In this document: piece by piece, positions 16,066 through 24,055 of the stretch
Layout: every line of letters begins with the position of its first letter
Numbering within the stretch: the stretch's first letter is position 1
From: Flammeovirga pacifica
GTDB lineage: Bacteria > Bacteroidota > Bacteroidia > Cytophagales > Flammeovirgaceae
DNA: 41,466 nucleotides
Reading direction: 5' to 3'
Assembly (NCBI RefSeq): GCF_000807855.2
Contig: NZ_JRYR02000001.1
Location: 4,528,312-4,569,777, forward strand
Position numbers and translations under genes: made by a program
Notes under the pieces: model-generated
Databases searched by the model: none
What the model saw: the letters and a program-made list of their open reading frames with translations, nothing else
Told to the model about the DNA's origin: nothing

Positions 16066-17199
16066 TTGAAATCAAGAATTAACTATTCCGGTCTTTTTAA
16101 TATTATTCAAATATTTTTTTATTTGATGATCTCCTTTGAATCAGAAGGCCAAGAGAAAAAAGAAAAGAAGGATAAAACTCCTTTTTTTTTCAAATTAACT
16201 ATTGATGAAGATCTTTTTTTATTAAAGAGTACAGATCAGTTTTATAGTTTTGGTACAGCTATTACAGCAGGTTGGAAGGGCTTAGATAATAAATTGACAA
16301 AAGCACTGACAATAGGAGCAAAAGATAGTCATGATCTCTACACATTAGGTTTTGGTCATAGAATGTATACACCCAAAAATGTTAATCAAACACAAGTAGA
16401 TTCTACAGACATCCCCTTTTGTGGTCAGACGTATTTTAGGTTAAGTAGAGAATCCTATTCTCCTTCACATGGATATGTTATTGAAACTCATTTAGATGTT
16501 GGTGTTGTTGGTGAAATAGCAGGAGCAGAATTTTTTCAAAATCAATTTCATTCGGCCATAGGAAATAACGAAATCCAAGGATGGGAAAATCAAATAGGAA
16601 ATGGTTTATTGCTTAATTATACTGTCATTTATAAACAAGACTTTGTTTCGGTCTTGCCTTTTGTTGAAAACTTTTTGGTTTTAAGAGGAACGGTAGGAAC
16701 TATGGATATATCTGCAGAAGGGAGTATTCAATTAAGAATTGGTTTGTTTAATAATTATTTTGTGAATGGAGAAAGGCCCTGGAGTAAAAAGGAGAAAGCC
16801 AAAGGATTTCATAATATCAAAGAGAGTAAATATTCTAAACTTAAATACAATTCAGGGATGTGGTCAGAAGATGAAACAGTCAGAGATCAAGCTGTAGAGA
16901 GTTGGTTAGCTAGAAATTTTAAGATCAATCAAATTTATATCAAATTTGTTTCAGGAGGTATGCTAAATATGTATTCAGGAGAAATGCAAGGTAGTTTAAT
17001 CTCTTTTGAAAAATCACCTTATGTAATTGAGTATCATCAAATACCTAAATTAATCCACACCTTATCAATTGGTGTTGTTTTATCTCATAAAAGTGGATCT
17101 TTTGAATACCTTTGGGATAGACATAATTATCAGCCAGAAAATACTTTTCCTCCTTACTATCCAAAATGGGGTAGATTCAATATGAAATTTAATTTTTAA
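16066..17199 (+). CDS. LpxR-like (DUF2219) outer membrane lipid A 3'-O-deacylase homologue, TTG start
   Basis: The 377-aa product reads from TTG at 16066: MKSRINYSGL, a hydrophobic segment, then ESEG|QEKKEK, which makes a signal peptide. The first ATG (16126, codon 21) would cut the signal in half, so TTG is preferred. LpxR family blocks are visible: DEDLF...TDQFYSFGTAI (47-66), LGFGHRMYTPKNV (94-106), and a VGVVGEIAGAEFFQNQFHSAIG block (146-166) with H162 matching the catalytic His, then GWENQIGN. In Salmonella LpxR an Asn-Asp pair near the N-terminus is needed for catalysis; here it appears as Glu48-Asp49. The family forms a 12-strand barrel that removes acyl chains from lipid A. Activity of this protein is uncertain because of that substitution. 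Its 3' end overlaps the convergent CotH-like gene by 11 bp. Confidence 0.75.
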   Translation: MKSRINYSGLFNIIQIFFYLMISFESEGQEKKEKKDKTPFFFKLTIDEDLFLLKSTDQFYSFGTAITAGWKGLDNKLTKALTIGAKDSHDLYTLGFGHRMYTPKNVNQTQVDSTDIPFCGQTYFRLSRESYSPSHGYVIETHLDVGVVGEIAGAEFFQNQFHSAIGNNEIQGWENQIGNGLLLNYTVIYKQDFVSVLPFVENFLVLRGTVGTMDISAEGSIQLRIGLFNNYFVNGERPWSKKEKAKGFHNIKESKYSKLKYNSGMWSEDETVRDQAVESWLARNFKINQIYIKFVSGGMLNMYSGEMQGSLISFEKSPYVIEYHQIPKLIHTLSIGVVLSHKSGSFEYLWDRHNYQPENTFPPYYPKWGRFNMKFNF

Positions 17200-18709
17200 T
17201 AATCACATTAGGTAAATTAACCCAACTGCCTTTTTGATTTTCAATTTCAGCATTGATAAAATAGGTTCCTTTAGAGAAATTATCGTATTCTACTTTTATA
17301 GAAGCTGAAGGTGGGTAAATAAAACGCTTTACAGTCTTACCTTTTTCATTGACTACTGATACTAAACATCTTTTATAAGACATATCATTCATTTCCATCC
17401 AAACTATATTTTTATTAGGCTCGGGAAGATATTTGATGGTTTTGATCCAATGTGAGGATAGGTCAGAGTCTGTTGGTAAAATCACTTGTTTCTTGGCAGA
17501 TCGACTTCGCTCATCAATAAACGCTTTTAATCCATGATCAATATGTTTTTGATGATGATGTTCAAATGATTGGATAAAATCATTGGCTGTCCAACCATAT
17601 TCCATTGTATAGAGGTAATCGTTTTCAACAAAAGGAAGTAACATTTCTCTTTGCTGATTTAAATAAGGGGATAATACTTTTGTATTAAAAGTATTTTTGA
17701 TGTATTGATGAATAAATACATTATATAGGTTTCTATACTCTGGATCTTCTAAAATTTTACTCACTAGAATTCTAGCTTCAAAAGGATCAAGCCAGTGGTT
17801 AATATCTCGATTAGCCCAATCAATAGCACTTGAAACATAATTAATTCCAAAAGTATTATTGTAGCCTGTAGGTATGTATGTCCATTTATTGGTTGATTCA
17901 TTAAAGTAAAGACTATAATTATCTTTGTTGTATGAATAATTATCCCAATGTCCACACAGCACTTCAATAGCTAATGTTTTGATAAACATTTCTATCTCAA
18001 AATGTTTTTGAATATAATTTCTAAAACTCGTATGATGTAAAGTATTGATACTATCTAAAAAAGATTGAAGTGAAGCTTTATAAATATCTTTCCCAGAATT
18101 TAAAGTGTATATATCGTTGTCAAGATAAGTATTTGGGTCATTTATTAGGTCAGCTCCATACTTACAATCATATAAAAGCCCTTTTTGATTATTGAAATGA
18201 TGTTGTAGAAAATTATCATTTATTTTCTCATTTATCAGATATAGACCTATAAATTCATTATTGATATAAAAAGTAGCATGAGCTGTTCTTGGTGTTGGTA
18301 TACCCTCATCTAAAAGTAGTTTATTGGTAAGCTTTTTTCTTGATAAGGTAGGATCATTATTGATAGCCTCCAGATATATTCCTTCAACATTACATTGATG
18401 TGGCTGACCAAAATTTAAGAAAATAGATTTTTTATAATTACTATTTCCCTCTTTCTGTTCAATACTTAAACTTACAGTTGAAATACTATCTTTTTGATGT
18501 TGACTCTTCACCTTCAGTTGACCGTATATAAGCTGCTTACTACTCGTTGATTTATTTTTGAAGGTTTCAAAATCTAAAGAATCGATTTGAAGATGTATAG
18601 TTGTAATAGCTTCTTGTTGAAAGAAGATACAATAGTTATTTGTTTTACATTGTGCAAAACAATTTAAGTAACAAATAGTAAGCAGTATAGTTAGTAGACT
18701 TGTTTTCAT
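17189..18709 (-). CDS. secreted CotH-family kinase-like protein, probable pseudokinase
   Basis: The 506-aa product has a Sec signal peptide ending NCFA|Q near residue 19. CotH hallmarks follow in order: NDPTLSRKKLTNKLLLDEGIPTPR (118-141), FYINNEFIGLYLINEKINDNFL (147-168), GLLYDCKYGADL (177-188), HWDNYSYNKDNYSLYFN (254-270) and W-TYIP-TGYNN-TFG (276-288). CotH proteins are atypical kinases that phosphorylate secreted proteins. The catalytic-loop region around D256 and N264 is kept. The usual metal motif YD-x-D-xTFG reads TGYNNTFG here, so both acidic residues are absent. The C-terminal 90 residues look like a beta-sandwich (possibly a fibronectin-like or sorting domain). A binding role or altered chemistry is possible. 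Confidence 0.78.
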   Translation of the reverse strand: MKTSLLTILLTICYLNCFAQCKTNNYCIFFQQEAITTIHLQIDSLDFETFKNKSTSSKQLIYGQLKVKSQHQKDSISTVSLSIEQKEGNSNYKKSIFLNFGQPHQCNVEGIYLEAINNDPTLSRKKLTNKLLLDEGIPTPRTAHATFYINNEFIGLYLINEKINDNFLQHHFNNQKGLLYDCKYGADLINDPNTYLDNDIYTLNSGKDIYKASLQSFLDSINTLHHTSFRNYIQKHFEIEMFIKTLAIEVLCGHWDNYSYNKDNYSLYFNESTNKWTYIPTGYNNTFGINYVSSAIDWANRDINHWLDPFEARILVSKILEDPEYRNLYNVFIHQYIKNTFNTKVLSPYLNQQREMLLPFVENDYLYTMEYGWTANDFIQSFEHHHQKHIDHGLKAFIDERSRSAKKQVILPTDSDLSSHWIKTIKYLPEPNKNIVWMEMNDMSYKRCLVSVVNEKGKTVKRFIYPPSASIKVEYDNFSKGTYFINAEIENQKGSWVNLPNVIIKN

Positions 18710-19036
18710 CAGTGGGGTAATTGTTCAATCATTCCATTTGGTGCAAAGCGTTTCTTACACTCTTGAAATTGTACTTTATTTAAAAATTGATATAATTAAT
18801 TGATTATCAAATTGATTTAGATACAAAATAATACATATTGTTTATATTATTAGGTAAAAGTTTCGACAGATGTAAGAATTTTACTCATTTAAGACAAAAA
18901 GGTCTCTTAATTTAAATTGTATAGTACTTAAAAACAGAATTTTGATAGTAATGTTATTTTTTATGAAATAAATGAATACTATTAAAATTTCTTCATACAA
19001 TTATTTAGTAAGGTTCATTTAATAAACAAAGTTAAT
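18710..19036. other. AT-rich divergent intergenic region upstream of gcvP
   Basis: The stretch between the CotH-like gene and the gcvP promoter is very AT-rich. I see no frame, RNA gene or hairpin in it, and nothing that resembles a glycine riboswitch. Confidence 0.4.
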
Positions 19037-19044
19037 TATATTTG
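19037..19044 (+). promoter_or_regulatory. putative -7 promoter box of gcvP
   Basis: TATATTTG fits the Bacteroidota -7 box TAnnTTTG exactly. No good -33 TTG lies 19-21 bp upstream (GTTC is there instead). Transcription would start near 19050, giving a leader of about 90 nt that contains the hairpin at 19058-19102. Confidence 0.45.
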
Positions 19045-19057
19045 CGCAGCATTTGAC

Positions 19058-19102
19058 AGGGAGGATGCGGGAAAAATTTACCACATCTTCATTAACCTTC
19101 CT
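19058..19102 (+). promoter_or_regulatory. structured 5' leader of gcvP (two-tier hairpin)
   Basis: Outer stem: AGGGAGG (19058-19064) pairs with CCTTCCT (19096-19102), one G-U pair. Inner stem: ATGCGG (19065-19070) pairs with CCACAT (19081-19086), one mismatch, with a 10-nt loop. A 9-nt bulge separates the two on the 3' side. It is GC-rich for this region and ends 37 bases before the gcvP start. It is not a recognisable glycine riboswitch. Function unknown. Confidence 0.4.
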
Positions 19103-19139
19103 ATGCTCGTCTTTTATTACCACAACACAACCATAGTCG

Positions 19140-22040
19140 ATGAAAATTGATTTAAACAATTTCGAAAGATTTGAGGCAAGGCACAATGCGCCCAACCATA
19201 CTCAAATCGAAGAGATGCTAGCCGCTTTAGGAGTATCTGACATTGATGAATTAATCGCTCAAACGGTTCCTGAGAAAATTCGTCTTGAGAAACCTTTAGA
19301 ACTTCCTCAACCATTAACCGAATACCAATTCTTACGTCAATTTAAAACTATTGCCGAAAAGAATAAGATCTATCGTTCTTACATTGGTATGGGATATTAC
19401 AACACTATTACACCTCCTGTAATTTTACGTAATATCATGGAAAACCCAGGATGGTACACTGCTTATACTCCTTATCAAGCTGAAATCGCTCAAGGTAGAT
19501 TGGAAATGTTATTGAACTTCCAAACTATGGTGACTGATTTAACAGGTATGGAATTAGCTAACGCTTCTCTTCTAGATGAAGCTACTGCTGCAGGTGAAGT
19601 GGTGCATATGTTCCATGGTGCTAGAAAAGGAGCTAAGAAAAAGCAAGCAAATAAGTTTTTTGCAGCTAATTCTTGTCATCCTCAAACATTAGATTTAATA
19701 AAAACTCGTTGTACTCCAATTGGTGTAGAACTTGTGATTGGTGATGTAGCTGAACTTGATATTACTGATCCTACTTTATTTGGTGTTCTTGTTCAATATC
19801 CAGATACTAATGGAGCAATATCAGATTATACTGATTTTATAGCTGCTGCTCATGATAATGGAGTTTTAGTAGCTATGGCTTCTGATCTATTGGCACTAAC
19901 TCTTCTTAAAGAGCCAGGTAAAATGGATGCAGATGCAGTTGTAGGTTCTGCACAACGTTTTGGTGTTCCTATGGGATATGGTGGTCCTCATGCTGGATTT
20001 TTAGCCACAAGAGATGCTTACAAACGTCAAATTCCAGGTCGTATTATCGGTATATCTAAAGATAAAGACGGTAATGAGGCGTACAGAATGGCGTTACAAA
20101 CACGTGAGCAACATATCAAACGTGAGAGAGCCACATCTAATATTTGTACAGCTCAAGTATTATTAGGAGTGATGGCTTCTGCATATGCTGTCTATCACGG
20201 ACCAGAAGGATTGAAAACAATTGCTTACCGTACTCATGGTATGGCCAACCTTTTGGTAAATTCAATTGAAAAAATCGGTTTAGAAATCGTCAACAAAGAT
20301 TATTTCGAAACTGTAAGAATTAATACAACTCCTCTTCAAGCTAAAGCGATTAAAATTTTAGCAGAAGAGCGTATGACAAACTTCCGTTATTTTGAAAATG
20401 GTAACATTGGCCTTTCAATGAACCAACAAACAGACGTTTCTCACGTAGTTGATATTGTCAATATTTTCCAAGATGCTCTTGGTTTAAACGAAGCAGTTGA
20501 TGTAGAAGCATTAGCCAATGAGGTGAGTGTGTCTATTCCTTCTGATTTACAACGTACATCTGATTTCTTGACTCATCCAGTATTTAATCAATACCACGCT
20601 GAGCACGAAATGTTACGTTACTTAAAACGTCTTGAAAATAAAGATCTTTCTTTAGTACATTCAATGATTTCTCTAGGGTCGTGTACCATGAAATTGAATG
20701 CAACTGCAGAAATGATTCCTGTAACTTGGCCTGAATTTGGTTCAATCCACCCGTTTGCGCCAAAAGAACAAGCACAAGGATATCAAGAAATCTTTAAAAA
20801 CTTAGAAGCATGGTTATGTGAAATCACAGGTTTCGATGCCATGTCTTTACAGCCTAACTCTGGAGCAAATGGTGAATATGCAGGTCTATTAACAATCCGT
20901 GCTTACCACGAAGCGAACGGAGATAGTCACAGAAATATTGCTATTATTCCTTCATCTGCTCACGGTACCAACCCTGCATCAGCTGTAATGGCAGGGATGA
21001 AAGTGGTGATTGTAAAATGTGATGAAGCGGGTAATATTGATCTTAATGATTTAAAGGATAAAGTAGCTCAACACTCTGAAAACCTTTCTTCATTAATGAT
21101 TACTTATCCATCTACACACGGTGTATTTGAAGAGTCTGTTATAGAGATTTGTCAAATCATTCACGATAACGGTGGACGTGTTTATATGGATGGAGCAAAT
21201 ATGAACGCTCAAGTTGGTTTAACTTCTCCTGCCACAATTGGAGCAGATGTTTGCCACTTGAACTTACATAAAACATTCTGTATTCCTCACGGTGGTGGTG
21301 GTCCTGGTGTTGGTCCAATTGGTGTAGTAGCCGATTTAGCTCCATATTTACCAGGTCATGCTGTAATTGATAATAATGTAGGAGAAAAAGCTTCTTCTGC
21401 TGTTTCAGCTGCTCCTTGGGGATCAGCAAGTATTCTTCCAATCTCTTATGCTTACATTGCAATGATGGGTGCAGAAGGTTTAACGAATGCAACTAAAACA
21501 GCCATCTTAAATGCGAATTACATGCAAATAAGATTGAAAGAGCATTACCCTGTATTATATGTAGGTGCAAATGGTAGAAACGCTCATGAGATGATCGTTG
21601 ATTGTCGTCAGTTCAAACCTGCAGGTATCGAAGTAGAAGATATCGCAAAACGTTTGATGGATTATGGTTACCATGCTCCAACAGTATCATTCCCAGTACC
21701 TGGTACATTGATGATCGAACCAACGGAATCTGAAAGTAAAGCAGAATTAGATCAATTCTGTGATGCTATGATTGAGATCCGTAAAGAGATTCAAGAAGTG
21801 ATTGATGGGCAAGCAGATGCTGTAGAAAATGTTCTAAAGAATGCACCTCATACACAAGAAATGACTATAACAGGAGAGTGGACATTGCCTTACTCAAGAG
21901 AGAAAGCGGTTTATCCTCTTCCTTATGTTCAAGCTAATAAGTTCTGGCCAACTGTTCGTCGTATTGACAGTGCTTTTGGCGATAGAAACTTAATATGTTC
22001 TTGTATACCAGTAAGTGATTATGAAGAAGCAGAAGCTTAG
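19140..22040 (+). CDS. gcvP: glycine dehydrogenase (decarboxylating), P-protein of the glycine cleavage system
   Basis: The 966-aa protein is full length for the single-chain (fused alpha-beta) P-protein. The N-terminal half starts [20 protein letters not shown] and contains [24 protein letters not shown] sequence (as [18 protein letters not shown]). The C-terminal half has [15 protein letters not shown] and the PLP-lysine site [18 protein letters not shown], with K711 as the Schiff-base lysine. The enzyme decarboxylates glycine and passes the aminomethyl group to the lipoyl H-protein. The genes for GcvT, GcvH and Lpd are not in the window, so here gcvP stands alone. It has its own promoter box and a structured leader. 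Confidence 0.98.
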   Translation: MKIDLNNFERFEARHNAPNHTQIEEMLAALGVSDIDELIAQTVPEKIRLEKPLELPQPLTEYQFLRQFKTIAEKNKIYRSYIGMGYYNTITPPVILRNIMENPGWYTAYTPYQAEIAQGRLEMLLNFQTMVTDLTGMELANASLLDEATAAGEVVHMFHGARKGAKKKQANKFFAANSCHPQTLDLIKTRCTPIGVELVIGDVAELDITDPTLFGVLVQYPDTNGAISDYTDFIAAAHDNGVLVAMASDLLALTLLKEPGKMDADAVVGSAQRFGVPMGYGGPHAGFLATRDAYKRQIPGRIIGISKDKDGNEAYRMALQTREQHIKRERATSNICTAQVLLGVMASAYAVYHGPEGLKTIAYRTHGMANLLVNSIEKIGLEIVNKDYFETVRINTTPLQAKAIKILAEERMTNFRYFENGNIGLSMNQQTDVSHVVDIVNIFQDALGLNEAVDVEALANEVSVSIPSDLQRTSDFLTHPVFNQYHAEHEMLRYLKRLENKDLSLVHSMISLGSCTMKLNATAEMIPVTWPEFGSIHPFAPKEQAQGYQEIFKNLEAWLCEITGFDAMSLQPNSGANGEYAGLLTIRAYHEANGDSHRNIAIIPSSAHGTNPASAVMAGMKVVIVKCDEAGNIDLNDLKDKVAQHSENLSSLMITYPSTHGVFEESVIEICQIIHDNGGRVYMDGANMNAQVGLTSPATIGADVCHLNLHKTFCIPHGGGGPGVGPIGVVADLAPYLPGHAVIDNNVGEKASSAVSAAPWGSASILPISYAYIAMMGAEGLTNATKTAILNANYMQIRLKEHYPVLYVGANGRNAHEMIVDCRQFKPAGIEVEDIAKRLMDYGYHAPTVSFPVPGTLMIEPTESESKAELDQFCDAMIEIRKEIQEVIDGQADAVENVLKNAPHTQEMTITGEWTLPYSREKAVYPLPYVQANKFWPTVRRIDSAFGDRNLICSCIPVSDYEEAEA

Positions 22041-22087
22041 TCTTCCTTGTTTGTAAATATCTGATTTAATTTACATCAGATTAAAGC

Positions 22088-22253
22088 TTATCAACATAAA
22101 AAGGCTCATAAATGGAGAATTCCGTTTATGAGCCTTAACTATGTATGAGCCCCCGTATCTTATTCACAAATCTTTGTTAAACCAACGATTCACAAAACAT
22201 AATTGTGAATAACTTTTTTATTTTACTGATCTAAATTCAAAAACTTATCAACA
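22088..22253. promoter_or_regulatory. cluster of DnaA-box-like 9-mers
   Basis: TTATCAACA occurs at 22088-22096 and 22245-22253; TTATTCACA occurs at 22160-22168, and its complement TGTGAATAA at 22204-22212. The last two fit TTATNCACA exactly; the first two differ from TTATCCACA at one base. A fifth, weaker match (CGATTCACA) lies at 22186-22194. Four near-consensus sites in 166 bp is far more than chance. They may be part of a replication origin or a DnaA-titration or regulation site. The inverted pair at 22160/22204 could instead act as a long-loop hairpin. Confidence 0.4.
22101..22136 (-). terminator. intrinsic terminator, active on the minus strand
   Basis: A 16-bp stem (AAGGCTCATAAATGGA with TCCGTTTATGAGCCTT, one G-U pair) has a GAAT loop. 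The T-run (TTTTT) is present only when read leftward, so it should stop transcripts from the monooxygenase gene at 22317-22628. For gcvP it gives a hairpin without T-run. Confidence 0.65.
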
Positions 22254-22316
22254 TTTTGAGAAGGGGAATCAGATTAAAGTACTTTGTATAAAGTTTATTA
22301 CTTAAGATTGTAGTAC

Positions 22317-22628
22317 TTATAATGAATATTCTCTCTCCACTAAGGCAATTCTCGTTGTATACTGTTCATACCATTTATCCTTTCCCATCTTTTGAGCAGT
22401 TAAGTGTGCACTATTCTCTTTCCATTTTTTGATAGATGCTAAATCTGTCCAATAAGAGATTGTAATTCCTAAACCATCTCTAGCACTTTCAATACCTAAA
22501 AAGCCTTCTTGTTTTTTTGCCATTTCCACCATATGGTCTGCGGTAATACCATAGCCATCATCAATATTGGTTCTGATGTTAGTGAAAATAACAGCGTAAT
22601 AGGGTGGGGTTGGAGTTTTAGCAATCAT
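22317..22628 (-). CDS. antibiotic biosynthesis monooxygenase (ABM)-domain protein
   Basis: This small 103-aa protein has the ABM ferredoxin-like fold. The first strand is YYAVIFTNIRT, then a helix with HMVEMAKKQEGFLGIESAR (the usual xxPGFLGxxxxR block), then a strand ITISYWTDLASIKKWKENSAH, the hallmark YW-D-x(4)-W region. The last part, KWYEQYTTRIALVERE, completes the fold. Family members are dimeric cofactor-free oxygenases or heme-degrading enzymes; many small ABM proteins have no known substrate. Heme-binding Asn/His residues cannot be assigned with certainty. Gene neighbours give no hint. Confidence 0.85.
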   Translation of the reverse strand: MIAKTPTPPYYAVIFTNIRTNIDDGYGITADHMVEMAKKQEGFLGIESARDGLGITISYWTDLASIKKWKENSAHLTAQKMGKDKWYEQYTTRIALVEREYSL

Positions 22629-22660
22629 AATTAGAGTTTGAAATAGATTAGTGAAGTAAC

Positions 22661-22687
22661 AAAAAAGCCTATCACTAGGATAGGCTT
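22661..22687 (-). terminator. intrinsic terminator of lgt
   Basis: The stem AAGCCTATC (22665-22673) pairs with GATAGGCTT (22679-22687) across a 5-nt loop. Read leftward it is followed by a T-run from the A-run at 22661-22666. It lies 14 bp after the lgt stop. Confidence 0.75.
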
Positions 22688-22701
22688 GTATAAATTAAAT
22701 C

Positions 22702-23565
22702 TTATTTTTCTTTTCCTAAATTGGGATTATTTTTTGGAAAAGGAGGAGGAGCTGCAGCAGGAGTTGTTGATCTCCATATAAAATATAAACCTCCTAAAAC
22801 TGCAGGGATACTTAATAATTGTCCCATGTTAAATTCCATTCCTTGTTCGAAACCTACTTGATTTTCTTTAAAGAATTCCCATACGAAGCGCATTCCAAAA
22901 ACCAGAACCAAGAACAAACCGAATAATCTTCCTTGAGGAAGTTTTGGTCCTTCTTTTTTATAAATTCCTGCAAGTACAAAGAAAATACCTAAGTAGGTAA
23001 TTGATTCATATAGCTGAGCTGGGTGTCTTGGTGTTTCAGGATCCGAAACATGAGCATGGATAAATTTAAATGCCCAAGGTAGATCTGAAGCAACACCAAT
23101 AATTTCAGAGTTCATTAAGTTACCAAAACGAATAAAACATCCAGCTAAGGCAACAGGTATAACAACTCTATCTAAAATCCATAACCAAGGTTGGTCTGGA
23201 CGATTTTTACTATAATAAAAAAGAGCGATAATGATACCGATTGCTCCACCATGACTGGCTAAACCACCTTTCCAAATTTCAAAAATTTCGATGAAGTGTG
23301 ATGGAGTAAAGTAATATTCTGGTTGATAAAAAATGACGTGACCTAACCTTGCACCAACAATAGTTGCCACAACCATATACATTAGGATAGCGTCAGCATC
23401 AGATTCAGGTCTGTTTTCACGAACAAAAATTTTAGCTATAATATATGTTCCGATAAAGAATCCTAAAGAGAATAATAAACCGTACCATCTCACCGGTAAC
23501 CAAGATATACTTGGGAAAATTTCAGGATTTACATCCCAAGTTATGAATGCTAGTATTGTTTCCAT
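22702..23565 (-). CDS. lgt: prolipoprotein diacylglyceryl transferase
   Basis: I choose the ATG at 23565 (METILAFITWDVNPEIF); the frame opens seven codons earlier at 23586 with a less typical start. The 287-aa polytopic inner-membrane enzyme transfers diacylglycerol from phosphatidylglycerol to the lipobox Cys of prolipoproteins. Signature residues are visible: LPVRWYGLLF near residue 23-32, HGGAIG (105-110), the Lgt signature RFGNLMNSE (146-154, with the essential Arg146) and HPAQLYES (181-188). The C-terminus extends with a Pro-rich tail. The gene is essential in most Gram-negatives, and in this window it would act on SusD and the other lipoproteins. Confidence 0.96.
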   Translation of the reverse strand: METILAFITWDVNPEIFPSISWLPVRWYGLLFSLGFFIGTYIIAKIFVRENRPESDADAILMYMVVATIVGARLGHVIFYQPEYYFTPSHFIEIFEIWKGGLASHGGAIGIIIALFYYSKNRPDQPWLWILDRVVIPVALAGCFIRFGNLMNSEIIGVASDLPWAFKFIHAHVSDPETPRHPAQLYESITYLGIFFVLAGIYKKEGPKLPQGRLFGLFLVLVFGMRFVWEFFKENQVGFEQGMEFNMGQLLSIPAVLGGLYFIWRSTTPAAAPPPFPKNNPNLGKEK

Positions 23566-23593
23566 GATACAAATATGGTAAAGCATTTGATAG

Positions 23594-23626
23594 AAAAAAA
23601 GCCTTTTGAAAAAGATTCAAAAGGCT
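23594..23626 (-). terminator. intrinsic terminator of the tsaD operon
   Basis: An 11-bp perfect stem (AGCCTTTTGAA at 23600-23610 with its complement at 23616-23626) has a 5-nt loop. Leftward it runs into seven T. It lies about 110 bp downstream of the small TM-wHTH gene. Confidence 0.8.
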
Positions 23627-23734
23627 ATATATTTTCATTTTCTTTACTGAACTAAAGATGTTTTTAGCGTACGTTAGTATTAATAAATATAGATGAATAA
23701 TTATTCAACATAGTAGGGAATATGTGAATAAATA

Positions 23735-24046
23735 TTAATCAAGTAGAGAAGTATCACTTATTTTAAATTTTTCGTTGCCTTCGTCGTCAACATTTAAATA
23801 AAGTATACCTTCTTTTCTAAGTTCCTCAAGCTTTTGCCTTGCTTCTTTAGCACTTACTTTTGTAGCTAAGCATAATGCAGCTACACTAATACCATGAATA
23901 TGTTTTCTTGCCATAGCAATCACATCGGCATCAGTTAATGTATTTGATGCAGGAATTATTGGTTTTGATTTTTTAGAGTTGATATTCAAAAATATACCTA
24001 AACCAATGGCCGCTGCAAAGGCAAAAATCACAATAAATACACCCAT
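23735..24046 (-). CDS. small membrane protein with C-terminal winged-helix-like domain
   Basis: The 103-aa protein has one N-terminal membrane segment (MGVFIVIFAFAAAIGLGIFL), a short basic linker, and a compact domain at about 37-100: TDADVIAMARKHIHGISVAALCLATKVSAKEARQKLEELRKEGILYL. The pattern of helix, helix, KVSAKEARQKLEELRKEG (recognition helix) and beta wing is that of a winged helix. No named family is recognised. It lies 9 bp downstream of tsaD, so the two are surely co-transcribed. A membrane-tethered regulator or a protein-interaction module are both possible. Confidence 0.75.
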   Translation of the reverse strand: MGVFIVIFAFAAAIGLGIFLNINSKKSKPIIPASNTLTDADVIAMARKHIHGISVAALCLATKVSAKEARQKLEELRKEGILYLNVDDEGNEKFKISDTSLLD

Positions 24047-24055
24047 ATTTAAGCG

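Noticed and set aside
19045-19139. Glycine riboswitch upstream of gcvP
   Set aside because: The leader is too short and lacks the conserved blocks of that class; only an unclassified hairpin is seen.
21157-21492. 111-codon minus-strand frame inside gcvP
   Set aside because: It is His/Leu/Gln-rich, as expected of the reverse strand of a conserved gene, with no support as a gene.
22160-22220. Intrinsic terminator of gcvP formed by the TTATTCACAA/TTGTGAATAA inverted repeat
   Set aside because: The loop would be 33 nt and the stem is nearly all A/T. The presence of further similar 9-mers nearby favours protein-binding sites, though termination cannot be excluded.
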